A stretch of DNA of 22,615 bases from Candidatus Martarchaeota archaeon. Its GTDB lineage: Archaea > Micrarchaeota > Micrarchaeia > Micrarchaeales > Micrarchaeaceae. The notes below the pieces were generated by a model. It was not told the origin of the DNA. It did no database searches and worked only from the letters and a program-made list of their open reading frames with translations. Position numbers and translations under genes: made by a program. Shown here in pieces: positions 6,401-12,928 of the stretch. The first letter of the stretch is position 1; the number at the start of each line of letters is the position of its first letter. Where the stretch lies: positions 1 to 22,615 of the forward strand of contig JAMCYB010000014.1 in the NCBI GenBank assembly GCA_023474385.1, in the 5' to 3' direction.

Positions 6401-8841
6401 CGGTCAACGGTACAAGTTATGCAGGGTCAAGCCTGCCAAAGACCATAGAATTCGCCCATGGCGCATCTGTCAGCTATTCTTACTCATCGCCGCTTGCTGA
6501 CGGGACGGGAACACAGCTTGTGAACCCCGCCATCAGTGCCACCTCTGGTTGCAGCACTACATCTCCGTTCACTGCTACATCAAACTGCACCATAAGCGCT
6601 TCGTACACTACACAATACCATCTAACCATGGCAGTGAGTCCTTCAGGTGGTGGAACCGTATCTCCTGGAAGCGAATGGGTCAATGCAGGAAGCAGCGTAT
6701 CGATAAGCGAATCGCCTAATACCAATTACGTGTTCGATGATTGGACATGCTCAGGAACGGGATGCTATTCCGGCACTTCTACTAGCGCAACAATAACCAT
6801 GGACAATCCGATCACAGAGACTGCGAATTACTACAACTACTCAACAATAACCTTCGATATATCATCAATGTCAGGCACATCCGGTACTGTCCTGACAGTC
6901 GATGGTACTTCATATGCATACTCGAGTCTTCCCGTAACCATAAATGTACCATACGGCACATCCGTCACATACTCATACGCATCGCCAATATCCGGCGGCA
7001 CCGGCACTCAATACGTGTTCTCATCATTAACAGGCTGCGGCCAGACTGCTTCAAGCGGGACATTTACCCCCTCGCAGACAACCTGCACCATAAGCGCTTC
7101 GTACACAGAGCAATACTATCTAACCATGGCAGTGAGTCCTTCAGGTGGTGGAACCGTATCTCCTGGAAGCGAATGGATCAATGCAGGAAGCTCCGTGACC
7201 ATAACTGCTACTGCTTCGTCTGGCTACAATTTTGTAGACTGGACATGCTCCGGAACGGGATGCTATTCCGGCACCTCATCTAGCGAAACATTCACGCCAA
7301 GCGGCCCGGTTAGCGAAACCGCGAACTTCGCTGCAATAGTAAGTTCAACCGGGTCAGCGAGTGCTGCAACAAGCGGCGGCGCAGGCGCCTGCACAAGCAG
7401 CACAACTGCGCCAACAGGGCTTGGTGTTTCATATTATTCCACTTCTGTAGCTCTAAGCGGCGTGACTTCAGGTTCAAATTATTACGAGCTGACACCACCA
7501 AATGGCAACAACAATCTGCATACACTCTATTACTATAACATTACGCCTGTTGCGCTTTCAGGAGGCATAGGCAGCACGTTTACATATTATATAGCAGACA
7601 TCAATTCTGGCGGCGCGGCATACTTCAACAATCCAGTGTGGTTAGCCATAGGGTCAAGCCCAACTGCTGATGCGGGCATAGTTATTGATTACGATCCGTG
7701 TGTCCAGACCTACAATTCTGACAGCCCATCATTCGGATTTGTCAACGGCACTAAGATACTGTATCCTGGAACCAATCCATCGAGCCTAGTAACAGCTTCG
7801 GTAAACACTGTATATAAAGTTGTGATAACCTTGACATCATCAAACCAGGTCGCAGTATCGGTATATTCAAGCAGCGGCTCGCTCGTGACTTCAGGTTCGA
7901 TAAATGTAAATACGATATCAGGTCAGTTATATCTGTACGCAGGTGGCATGTATACGCAAGGGGATGGAGGAGGCTCTGATACGTCGAGCGGTTCGCCTGA
8001 AGGCTGTGTCGCAACTACATCATCAGCATGTCCTCTATCAAGCGGTTCTGCTACTAATGAAGCGTCACTCGCTTCAAGCACATCCAACGGTGCATCCAAC
8101 GGCGCTTCGAGCTCATCCAACGGGTCATCCAACGGTGCATCGAGCTCAACGAACAGCGCATCGCAGTCTGCAGGCAGCTGCCTTGAGGGTGCGCCGAATG
8201 GCTATTGCGGGTTCAGTTCATGCCCATCGGGATACACGTGCGGAAGTCCTACAAACGGCGGTGTCGAAGAGGATTCAAGTGGAGAATGCATCCGCACCAG
8301 CGGTATAGAATACAGCTTGGGCACATGCGACAAGGTGACATCGTCATCCAACGGTGCATCAAGCAGTTCAAGCTCATCCAACGGGTCATCCAACGGTGCA
8401 TCATCTGGTGGTGACGGTGGAGGCTGCATACTGGGCAATGATACAATAACATTATACAATGGTCTCTACATAAACGCATCATCATTAAAAGTAGGGGAGT
8501 ATATAAAGAGCTTCAATACGATTAATGGTACAGAGAATATACAGCGTGTCACGGCAATAACCGAATCTAATACGAGTGTAATAGAATTCATAAACGGCAA
8601 GTTCGGTCTTACCCCGACCGACCAGCCCATATACGTACGTAATGCAACATATACTGGCTGGGTAAAGAATCCCGATTCTGTGAAAGTAGGCTGGTATATA
8701 TACTCACCTACAGACAACTCTTGGGTAAAGGTGACAAGTGTAACATATAAATATGGCAACTACAAGGTATATGATATATTCAGCGGAGGAGAGAATGACT
8801 TCATAGCTGATGGATATCTGGCCGATATGAAAATAGCTTGA
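3445..8841 (+). CDS. Giant prepilin-like surface protein with InlB-type repeats and a C-terminal Hint domain
   Basis: A 1798-residue exported protein. Residues 1-41 form a long basic leader, then QSAMEYMITYSWAILIIAV at 42-60 is the class III (archaellin/pilin) signal and hydrophobic helix, normally cut just before the Q by a prepilin peptidase and followed by filament or membrane insertion. Next: an Ig-like Big_1-type domain (~209-302); a degenerate partner module (~306-398); six divergent InlB B-repeat units (pattern SPSGxGTVSP..GW.NSGS..TI....F..W...G...ETA) alternating with five clearer partner modules (~399-1295); a lectin-like beta-rich region (~1319-1507); a six-cysteine module (1579-1628) between Ser/Asn/Gly linkers; and a Hint domain from Cys1661 to the end. 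NxS/T sequons are many. It probably acts in adhesion or cell-cell contact with possible self-processing, which is inference from architecture. The next gene follows after 16 bases and may be co-transcribed. Confidence 0.85.
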   Translation: MEKRKSMPKSYVKAKNAARQAPVAVHAAQRTKLKGRRSEESQSAMEYMITYSWAILIIAVAVALLYLYLVAPRVIVSSQCSFKIGAYCEDMVLGSNTTTHATEMALFLTNTQTYPMLNPHLYVSINGKNTTSYACKPYYVLPGGSIICTVPVPNVTSSLGEFFAGNIYLNATYCGLVSNPFNVTSCKSAPTQTYSGNFNAHAAPLISTTTSVSLSANQSQFPADGSYDSVFATVKMLGYPLKGATVNFTVNTSNAKVFPLSASSDSRGIATSGVESTHVGNVTVKAYFAGTPSNNVTIDFVPYVSFHFFIPTILSHVSSSAIIAKINGVSYTYSTMPSYLNVSVDGNVVYNFTRSLQINSTARLVFKNVTINGVPSTSSNNTVVASTNSTVVPHYTLQYYITMAVSPSGAGTVSPSSGWFNQSQYIPISEAPSGLNVFDNWTGLGAGSYTGSSSSAAITADSAITETANYYSPINITFTISPSMSGTSGTVLTVDGTSYAYSSLPVTITVSHGSTVTYSYASPISGGTGTQYVFSSLTGCGASGQGGSFSATSTCTVSATYTTQYHLTTLASPSSGGTVSPSSGWYNSGSVVTISETNATNYKFEGWSGTGNANYTGTATSATVTMNGPVSETADYHTPLTITFATSSMSGTGSNIVLKVNGKSYNASSIPLTIGIPYGGSVTYNYTGTVSGSAGTRYIYGSASGCGTTSQSGSVTVTSNCTVTASYTTQYYLTTSASPSGAGTVSPSSGWYNSGSSVTISETPNSGYVFHTWTGSGAGSNSSSSSSITVTMNNPIAETADYYSPVVISFGISSMSGATGTVLTVNGTSYSYSQLPVSKSVPYGTSVTYSYTSPISGGTGTQYVFSTLSGCGATSQSGSVTVTSNCTISASYTTQYYLTTSVSPSGAGTVSPSSGWYNSGSSVTISETPSSYYIFNSWSGTGNANYTGTATSATVTMNGPVSETANFYSPVYITFEGPSVSGTEVTVNGTSYAGSSLPKTIEFAHGASVSYSYSSPLADGTGTQLVNPAISATSGCSTTSPFTATSNCTISASYTTQYHLTMAVSPSGGGTVSPGSEWVNAGSSVSISESPNTNYVFDDWTCSGTGCYSGTSTSATITMDNPITETANYYNYSTITFDISSMSGTSGTVLTVDGTSYAYSSLPVTINVPYGTSVTYSYASPISGGTGTQYVFSSLTGCGQTASSGTFTPSQTTCTISASYTEQYYLTMAVSPSGGGTVSPGSEWINAGSSVTITATASSGYNFVDWTCSGTGCYSGTSSSETFTPSGPVSETANFAAIVSSTGSASAATSGGAGACTSSTTAPTGLGVSYYSTSVALSGVTSGSNYYELTPPNGNNNLHTLYYYNITPVALSGGIGSTFTYYIADINSGGAAYFNNPVWLAIGSSPTADAGIVIDYDPCVQTYNSDSPSFGFVNGTKILYPGTNPSSLVTASVNTVYKVVITLTSSNQVAVSVYSSSGSLVTSGSINVNTISGQLYLYAGGMYTQGDGGGSDTSSGSPEGCVATTSSACPLSSGSATNEASLASSTSNGASNGASSSSNGSSNGASSSTNSASQSAGSCLEGAPNGYCGFSSCPSGYTCGSPTNGGVEEDSSGECIRTSGIEYSLGTCDKVTSSSNGASSSSSSSNGSSNGASSGGDGGGCILGNDTITLYNGLYINASSLKVGEYIKSFNTINGTENIQRVTAITESNTSVIEFINGKFGLTPTDQPIYVRNATYTGWVKNPDSVKVGWYIYSPTDNSWVKVTSVTYKYGNYKVYDIFSGGENDFIADGYLADMKIA
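4639..7329 (+). repeat. Tandem array of six InlB-type repeats alternating with a partner module
   Basis: Repeat units begin at 4639, 5137, 5635, 6130, 6616 and 7114, giving spacings of 498, 498, 495, 486 and 498 bases (all whole codons). Each full unit encodes an InlB B-repeat-like domain of ~70 residues and a partner module of ~90 residues (VLTVDGTSYAYSSLP, VTYSYASPISGGTGTQYVF, SGCG, CTISASYT). The sixth unit lacks its partner module. A diverged partner module also precedes the first unit (~4360-4638). Long stretches are identical at nucleotide level between non-adjacent units. Confidence 0.9.
5261..5342 (+). repeat. 82-base perfect repeat, copy 1 (second copy at 6254-6335)
   Basis: The segment from GCTGGTCTGGAACTGGCAAT to CGGTTAGCGAAAC in unit 2 recurs base for base in unit 4 at 6254-6335, while the sequences on either side differ. 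By contrast the first part of unit 4 (6151-6227) is identical over 77 bases to unit 3 (5656-5732). Unit 4 therefore looks like a chimera of units 3 and 2. Confidence 0.9.
8110..8402 (+). repeat. Duplicated Ser/Asn/Gly linker DNA flanking the Cys-rich module
   Basis: A 32-base sequence at 8110-8141, beginning AGCTCATCCAACGGGTCATC, is repeated exactly at 8371-8402. Both lie inside longer runs built from the decamer CATCCAACGG that encode (S)SNGAS/SNGSSNGAS linkers. Between them sits the six-cysteine module of the 3445-8841 protein. Such direct repeats are prone to slippage or to excision of the intervening module. Confidence 0.85.
8425..8838 (+). other. Hint (intein/hedgehog-type) domain at the C terminus of the giant protein
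   Basis: Residues 1661-1798 show Hint signatures in order. The N-terminal block is CILGNDTITLYNG followed by INASSLKVGEYIKSFNT (family pattern C..G.T.I.L.DG...I..LkvGD.V.S.d). The middle block is FGLTPTDQPIYV, matching the T.DHP block but with Gln1727 where His is usual, then GWVKNPDSVKVGWYI. The last block is YKVYDIFSGGENDFIADGYLAD (matching VYDl....NFfAnG.lvHN), without the terminal His-Asn. With Cys first and no C-extein, the layout is hedgehog-like or a C-terminal bacterial-intein-like domain. Cleavage, if it occurs, would be before Cys1661. Whether it is active is unknown. Confidence 0.75.
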
Positions 8842-8857
8842 TACTGTCGGTAATACA

Positions 8858-9688
8858 ATGTACGCAGAACAAGATACTGGGATAGATAACTCAAAACCAT
8901 CGCTTGGGCCTATAACGCCTAATGCCACAGCCAACGGTACTGCTGTTGAGGAGAATAATACAGCACCTCAGATTCAGCAAAAGGGCCACAGACGCGCAGC
9001 TTTAGTAATTGCAATTATAATAGTAATTGCAATAGCAATATTGGCAGTAGTATACCAATATAGTAATATACATCCAAGCACTAGCGCATATTATGTAAAC
9101 CTTACCGAAGCCGATTTATTCATAAATAATTACTCGCTGCCTTCTAATGTCAGTACACTTCATCGTATAAATACTATATACACGTCTACTAATCCATATT
9201 GCCAAAATACCGAATACATAGTGGATTACCTACCCCAAGGCATATCAAACGCTGCGCAGCCTGTAAACTTCAGTGCATTGGATCAAAACAATCCTGTAGT
9301 CATACTCGTCGCAATCTCGGTTGTCGACCCGTCATACTTGAGCCAGTATAATGCGACAGTCAAAAGCAATAAAGGCTACTGCCTTCCAATCATGAAGCAA
9401 ATATCTGAGAATTCTACCTTTTTATCCATCCCTACAGAATTCTATAATGCTAGCGGATACCTGCTTGAAATGTCAAACTTTACGAACGAAGGACTGAATC
9501 TCACTAGTACATACTATATAGGTCAAAGGCCGAACCTTGATTGGTATAATGCAGCTGCACACTATCATAATGCTGTAATAGAGATAGCAGAATGGGCAAT
9601 CGCAGGGCATGAAAACACCACAATGCTATACAACGATATGAATTATACTGTTGCGTCTTTCGAGAAATACGTTAACTCTAAACAGTAA
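8858..9688 (+). CDS. Single-pass membrane protein with large extracellular domain, unknown function
   Basis: A 276-residue protein of no recognised family. Residues 1-45 are hydrophilic and low in charge, followed by KGHRR and a membrane segment at about 47-68 (AALVIAIIIVIAIAILAVVY). The remaining ~205 residues should face outside (basic side inside) and carry many NxS/T sequons (for example YNATV, SENSTF, YNASG, SNFTN, LNLTS), a hallmark of archaeal N-glycoproteins, plus two Cys residues that could pair. The gene starts 16 bases after the giant prepilin-like gene without an obvious Shine-Dalgarno or own promoter, so co-transcription and a partner role in the same surface structure are plausible inferences. 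AT-rich codon use is slightly stronger than in the giant gene. Confidence 0.75.
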   Translation: MYAEQDTGIDNSKPSLGPITPNATANGTAVEENNTAPQIQQKGHRRAALVIAIIIVIAIAILAVVYQYSNIHPSTSAYYVNLTEADLFINNYSLPSNVSTLHRINTIYTSTNPYCQNTEYIVDYLPQGISNAAQPVNFSALDQNNPVVILVAISVVDPSYLSQYNATVKSNKGYCLPIMKQISENSTFLSIPTEFYNASGYLLEMSNFTNEGLNLTSTYYIGQRPNLDWYNAAAHYHNAVIEIAEWAIAGHENTTMLYNDMNYTVASFEKYVNSKQ

Positions 9689-9860
9689 ATGAAGTAAAAC
9701 TGACTACGGTTCTAAACCTTGCCAAAACTGTAATGTGGTTCTTCAAGTCTATGTTTACTATATCACGGTATTCAAAGCCGATAAAGCAGCATCGTAATCA
9801 CTCAACTGAAAAACACTGTCTAGCCCCAAGGCAAGAATATAGAAAAGGGCATGACCGACT

Positions 9861-10496
9861 ATGGGATCAAAAAACGTAAAGAAATGCGCAATGCCTAGGC
9901 TTATCATTTCACTTCTATTCATACTGATCGTTGTTGTGGTGGCTTTACTATACTTTGTATACTTATCACCCAGTCATGCACCCCGCATAAAAACTGTTGG
10001 TGTAACTGGCATCGTATCTGTATTCAATAATGTGGGCTACAAGTTCTTCAGCCAGCATGGGTATATAATAGCTGCCAATTACACGCCAACGAAGTTCCCT
10101 ACTGCAGGTATAGAGGTATTCAGTGGTTTTCAAACAACGGCATTGGTCGGTACCCTATCGCTTTCAAGCGATGTATACGCACTGATATTCAATAATTCCG
10201 CCATGCCTGCAGAAGAAGCATCTAACCAGTCAATGGCATACGAATACTTCGGGTACGAGATCCAAAATCCATCCATAAGGCAGACTAATAATCAGAGCAT
10301 AGACGGCATAATCGTACGTTTTTACAATATTACTACAAGTTTACTGCAGTCAGCAAACGCTACAATATACTTAAATAATTCGGGTTCTGTTTTTGCATTC
10401 CACAATGTACTTGTATTTGGTATTTTCAAGAATCAAACGCAGGCTGTAAATGTAAATCAATATCTTGTGGATCAGGTAGTACAATCGTACGGATAA
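9861..10496 (+). CDS. Single-pass membrane protein, unknown function
   Basis: A 211-residue protein. A short basic N terminus (MGSKNVKKCAMPR) precedes a membrane helix at ~12-36 (LIISLLFILIVVVVALLYFVYL). The rest is probably extracellular, beta-rich and carries several sequons (ANYTP, FNNSA, ASNQS, TNNQS, YNITT, SANAT, LNNSG, KNQTQ). It has the same architecture as the protein encoded at 8858-9688 but no clear sequence similarity. An alternative Met at residue 11 would leave only two residues before the helix, so the first ATG is preferred. The 172 bases upstream (9689-9860) contain no strong TATA element that I can see, so it may belong to the preceding transcript. Function is not recognised. 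Confidence 0.7.
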   Translation: MGSKNVKKCAMPRLIISLLFILIVVVVALLYFVYLSPSHAPRIKTVGVTGIVSVFNNVGYKFFSQHGYIIAANYTPTKFPTAGIEVFSGFQTTALVGTLSLSSDVYALIFNNSAMPAEEASNQSMAYEYFGYEIQNPSIRQTNNQSIDGIIVRFYNITTSLLQSANATIYLNNSGSVFAFHNVLVFGIFKNQTQAVNVNQYLVDQVVQSYG

Positions 10497-10664
10497 CCTT
10501 GGGGCTGGAGGGTTGCAGCAGCACATATTTGCTTCAATCGCTATAATCAATATGGACTGTTCCAGCAGCATAAGGATATTGCTCACTATACAGAATCGCA
10601 CAGAATAGTGTGGACTTGCCATTAGGTATGCATACTTCGGGTTTTTACTGCTGCTTTCCGATGG

Positions 10665-10677
10665 CTTAAATATATTA
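10665..10677 (+). promoter_or_regulatory. TATA-like element inside the convergent intergenic region
   Basis: CTTAAATATATTA is as good a TATA match as those before real genes in this window. It predicts transcription start near 10696, just before the hairpin at 10699. No gene of normal size follows on this strand, so a small RNA or small protein gene is possible. Confidence 0.4.
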
Positions 10678-10698
10678 GGATTGAAGCTACACGCGGAA

Positions 10699-10719
10699 GC
10701 ATTACATGGCGTGTAATGC
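10699..10719 (+). ncRNA. Perfect hairpin, possible 5' end of a small transcript
   Basis: GCATTACA, loop TGGCG, TGTAATGC: an 8-bp perfect stem with a 5-base loop placed at the predicted transcription start. An overlapping alternative pairing (CACGC at ~10690 with GCGTG in the loop region) would exclude it, so two mutually exclusive folds exist. The ATG of a 48-codon ORF (10706) lies across the stem/loop boundary. Whether this is an RNA gene, a leader switch or chance cannot be decided from sequence. Confidence 0.25.
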
Positions 10720-10852
10720 GGTGAGCAAATGGACTTATATCATATCAGACCAAAAAGATGGTGTAATTATTCGGAGGGCTAGTCATGACTCTATATGCCA
10801 CCAAATCGTTCTCTATACCATAGTATTGCAACATCCGGCTGCGATATTTTGA
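10706..10852 (+). CDS. Possible 48-residue small protein
   Basis: ATG-initiated ORF beginning MACNAVSKWTYII and ending HPAAIF, about 35 bases after a good TATA-like element. An internal GTG at 10721 is an alternative start. There is no recognisable domain, and it overlaps a minus-strand ORF of comparable length, so at most one of the two is real. The support is only promoter position and open frame. Confidence 0.2.
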   Translation: MACNAVSKWTYIISDQKDGVIIRRASHDSICHQIVLYTIVLQHPAAIF

Positions 10853-10942
10853 GTTATTGACATAGTAAACCGACTGGTTATAGGCTCTTACATTAAAGTT
10901 ATTATTATAAGAGCGATTTGAATGAGCTTTCCATGGCTGCAA
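10745..10942 (-). pseudogene. Possible decayed tail of a GT-C-like membrane protein gene
   Basis: This open frame lies immediately downstream of the stop of the 628-residue membrane protein, shifted by one base relative to it, and stays open upstream into that gene. Its composition (Tyr/Asn-rich: SYNNNFNVRAYNQSVYY, then LQYYGIENDLVAYRV) resembles the extracellular tail of the neighbour, which ends in MLYNDSYFYTAKGIYPVYRV. Both share an YN(D/Q)S...YRV layout. It could be a frameshifted C-terminal extension, a duplicated and decayed tail, or chance. Confidence 0.3.
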
Positions 10943-10947
10943 AGTGC

Positions 10948-12834
10948 TTAACCAGAAACACGATACACAGGGTATATTCCCTTTGCCGTGTAGAAATAGC
11001 TGTCGTTATAAAGCATAATTGCCATTTGCGATTCCTCTATGCCATCTATTTTAATTTCCAGTGGCGAAGTACCACTCCCATTGATCATGAATATGTTAGG
11101 GTTGAAGGTGCATGAATAAGCATTGCAGCTCTGTGGGTATGGCTCTACGAGCAGCTTACGGCCAAAGAGCCCATAGTATCCTGTGCTATTGTTAAAAGTA
11201 GCAAGAATAGAGACAGTAAGCAATTTGTGGCTGACATTGGTATAGCTCATGGTAGCATTGTAATAAGTGACCCCAGCATTAATTACAAGGCTCTGGTTTT
11301 CCACTCTTATGCCATATGCGCTTGCATAAGCTAAATGTGAAATATACAGGTTAATTACGAACAGGGCCAAAAGCAGCGCCAGCGATGCATATGCCACTAC
11401 TGCATTTATGCCTGCCGATCCGAATGCCCTGTGCAGAGCCTTGGACGCCCCGTTATCCCTAGAATATCCGATCGCAGCCACGAACATGAGTCCGAAGAAT
11501 GTATAATATGCCCACTGGCCCCTGTAGAGGAACAGCATGAATACGAAGCTGAAGAGCGGTATGAGCTCCTTCTTCCCAAAGAATTTGAAAATAACAAGGA
11601 GCAAAAGTGCAACTATTATGCCTGTAACAACGAAAGAGCCTAGAAGCACATGAGCGTAAGCCAGTATTGCATAGCCTATAGGGGTAAACGAATTGGGTAT
11701 TATGTACCCGCTTATGGGCGATATTATGTCGTGCAGCAATGCGCCAGGCGACAATATGAGAAAATATGAATTTATCACTACGAATACTGCTATTGCTCCT
11801 ACAAGGGCCCTGGCAGCTTCCCTATACCCTCTGGTATTGAGCAGGTATACCAATAGCAGCAGAACCGGCAGCCAAAGCTCCTCCTGCAGGGATATGGCGA
11901 GACCGAATAGTAGGAAATTGTACCACCTATCATATTTGAGGTATGCAAGGAGTATGACCGCCAGCATCAGGAACTCTACCATGGAAAGTGCAAATATCAA
12001 TGACATGCACATAAAGGCAATAACATACCAATCGGGCATGGCCCTCTTTACCGAGGATCTATCAGAATAGAAAATCACCACAATCAGGGCAAATATGAAA
12101 ACGATTGCTTCGGCTTTGACATCTACATTGATCAGGTTCGGTGCCGTAAACTTGGTCATCAAGTAGAACGGCACAGTTACAAGCAGGTACGCAGCCGGAT
12201 ATCCTAGCTTGCCAACGACGCCGTTTAGGGTAGTATATGTCGCTCCGAAGGCGCCGGCATTTCCAAGTATGATGCCTGTGTAGTTTGCCGTATATGGGTT
12301 CGATCCTGATAGCAAGCTGCGCGAACTCAGAAAGCTCAGGAATATCTCGTCATTTGGTGCATAGTCTAGGGGATACCTAATGAAATAAATGTAGTATAGC
12401 AGCAGAACTGCGACTATGGCCAGAAGTGCTAGCCCAAAGTACCTCTTGTTATTGAAAAACAGGTGTGCAGAAAAATATGCAAGTGCAAAAAGCGGAGCAT
12501 AAAACAGGGAAACCTCGGCTATCAGGTACACATAATATTCGAAATTACCTATTATAGCATAGGACATGTAGCCAGGATAGAACAACGATAAGGCCAAGAA
12601 AAAAACAACCATCGCCATGAATGGCAGACCGTCAAATAAATGTGCCTTCAATAGCACCTTCCTATAAAAGTACGCATAGGAATACAATATGTATGAGGCC
12701 GCACATGCAATCTCTATTAGCAATGACCTTGCCGATACTGCGCTATACGGGCCCACTGCGCCCAGGCAAAGTAGCAGCGCCATTAGGGATACCAGATAGA
12801 ACAGTTTTGCCCTGTCTGAGAATATTTTATGCAT
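10948..12834 (-). CDS. Multipass membrane protein, probable GT-C-type glycosyltransferase
   Basis: A 628-residue protein with about a dozen hydrophobic segments covering residues ~10-515, then a hydrophilic, sequon-containing tail (~515-628: YNATM, YTNVS, FNNST, YNDSY) that should be extracellular. After the fourth or fifth helix, DYAPNDEIFLSFLSSRSLL then SGSNPYTAN (~158-184) resembles the DF...a..ll.G.NPY motif in the first outer loop of GT87/DUF2029 and related polyprenol-phosphate-sugar-dependent GT-C enzymes; Asp162 or Glu163 would be the catalytic-loop acid. A later conserved-looking loop is LQEELWLP near 320. If right, it transfers sugar from a lipid carrier outside the membrane, fitting the sequon-rich neighbours. 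The ATG at 12834 lies 29 bases below a TATA box, so the transcript is nearly leaderless. Assignment to a family is inference; the membrane topology is clear. Confidence 0.6.
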   Translation of the reverse strand: MHKIFSDRAKLFYLVSLMALLLCLGAVGPYSAVSARSLLIEIACAASYILYSYAYFYRKVLLKAHLFDGLPFMAMVVFFLALSLFYPGYMSYAIIGNFEYYVYLIAEVSLFYAPLFALAYFSAHLFFNNKRYFGLALLAIVAVLLLYYIYFIRYPLDYAPNDEIFLSFLSSRSLLSGSNPYTANYTGIILGNAGAFGATYTTLNGVVGKLGYPAAYLLVTVPFYLMTKFTAPNLINVDVKAEAIVFIFALIVVIFYSDRSSVKRAMPDWYVIAFMCMSLIFALSMVEFLMLAVILLAYLKYDRWYNFLLFGLAISLQEELWLPVLLLLVYLLNTRGYREAARALVGAIAVFVVINSYFLILSPGALLHDIISPISGYIIPNSFTPIGYAILAYAHVLLGSFVVTGIIVALLLLVIFKFFGKKELIPLFSFVFMLFLYRGQWAYYTFFGLMFVAAIGYSRDNGASKALHRAFGSAGINAVVAYASLALLLALFVINLYISHLAYASAYGIRVENQSLVINAGVTYYNATMSYTNVSHKLLTVSILATFNNSTGYYGLFGRKLLVEPYPQSCNAYSCTFNPNIFMINGSGTSPLEIKIDGIEESQMAIMLYNDSYFYTAKGIYPVYRVSG

Positions 12835-12856
12835 TGATTAAGATACAGAGAGTAGA

Positions 12857-12880
12857 ATTAAATATTTACTCCTGGCAGGA
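12857..12880 (-). promoter_or_regulatory. TATA box with adjacent inverted repeat upstream of the GT-C-like gene
   Basis: Minus-strand GTAAATATTTAATT (12857-12869) is a strong TATA element, about 29 bases before the ATG at 12834. Directly upstream lies TCCTG-G-CAGGA (12870-12880), a perfect 5-1-5 inverted repeat over the BRE position, which could bind a dimeric regulator. A second palindrome, GCGCATGCGC (12890-12899), lies a little further upstream. Confidence 0.45.
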
Positions 12881-12928
12881 TAAGCCAAGGCGCATGCGCT
12901 TGCACCGACCTAAGGTATCTTGTATTCA

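Larger units (their letters stand above)
10497..10947. other. Intergenic region between convergent genes
   Basis: About 450 bases between the stop of a plus-strand gene and the stop of a minus-strand gene. It contains a short T-run (around 10642) that could end plus-strand transcription, a TATA-like element at 10665-10677, a perfect hairpin at 10699-10719, a 48-codon plus-strand ORF (10706-10852) and an overlapping minus-strand ORF (10745-10942) resembling the tail of the neighbouring gene. No tRNA-like or C/D-box-like pattern was found. The stretch 10497-10660 holds nothing recognisable. Confidence 0.5.

Noticed and set aside
5034..6725. Minus-strand open frames inside the repeat array (5034-5246, 6480-6725)
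   Set aside because: They resemble each other only because they are antisense to the same repeat; the plus-strand frame is continuous and makes sense.
8091..8412. Short repeated CATCCAACGG units, at first sight CRISPR-like
   Set aside because: The repeats are too short, irregularly spaced and in frame, encoding Ser/Asn/Gly linkers within a long open reading frame; there are no unique spacers of constant length.
8425..8841. A true intein with a downstream extein
   Set aside because: The frame ends at the Hint domain, the terminal His-Asn and a +1 nucleophile are absent, and nothing downstream looks like a C-extein.
10497..10660. Possible tRNA or box C/D RNA in the convergent gap
   Set aside because: No cloverleaf arms, GTTC-like T loop, or paired RUGAUGA/CUGA boxes could be found.
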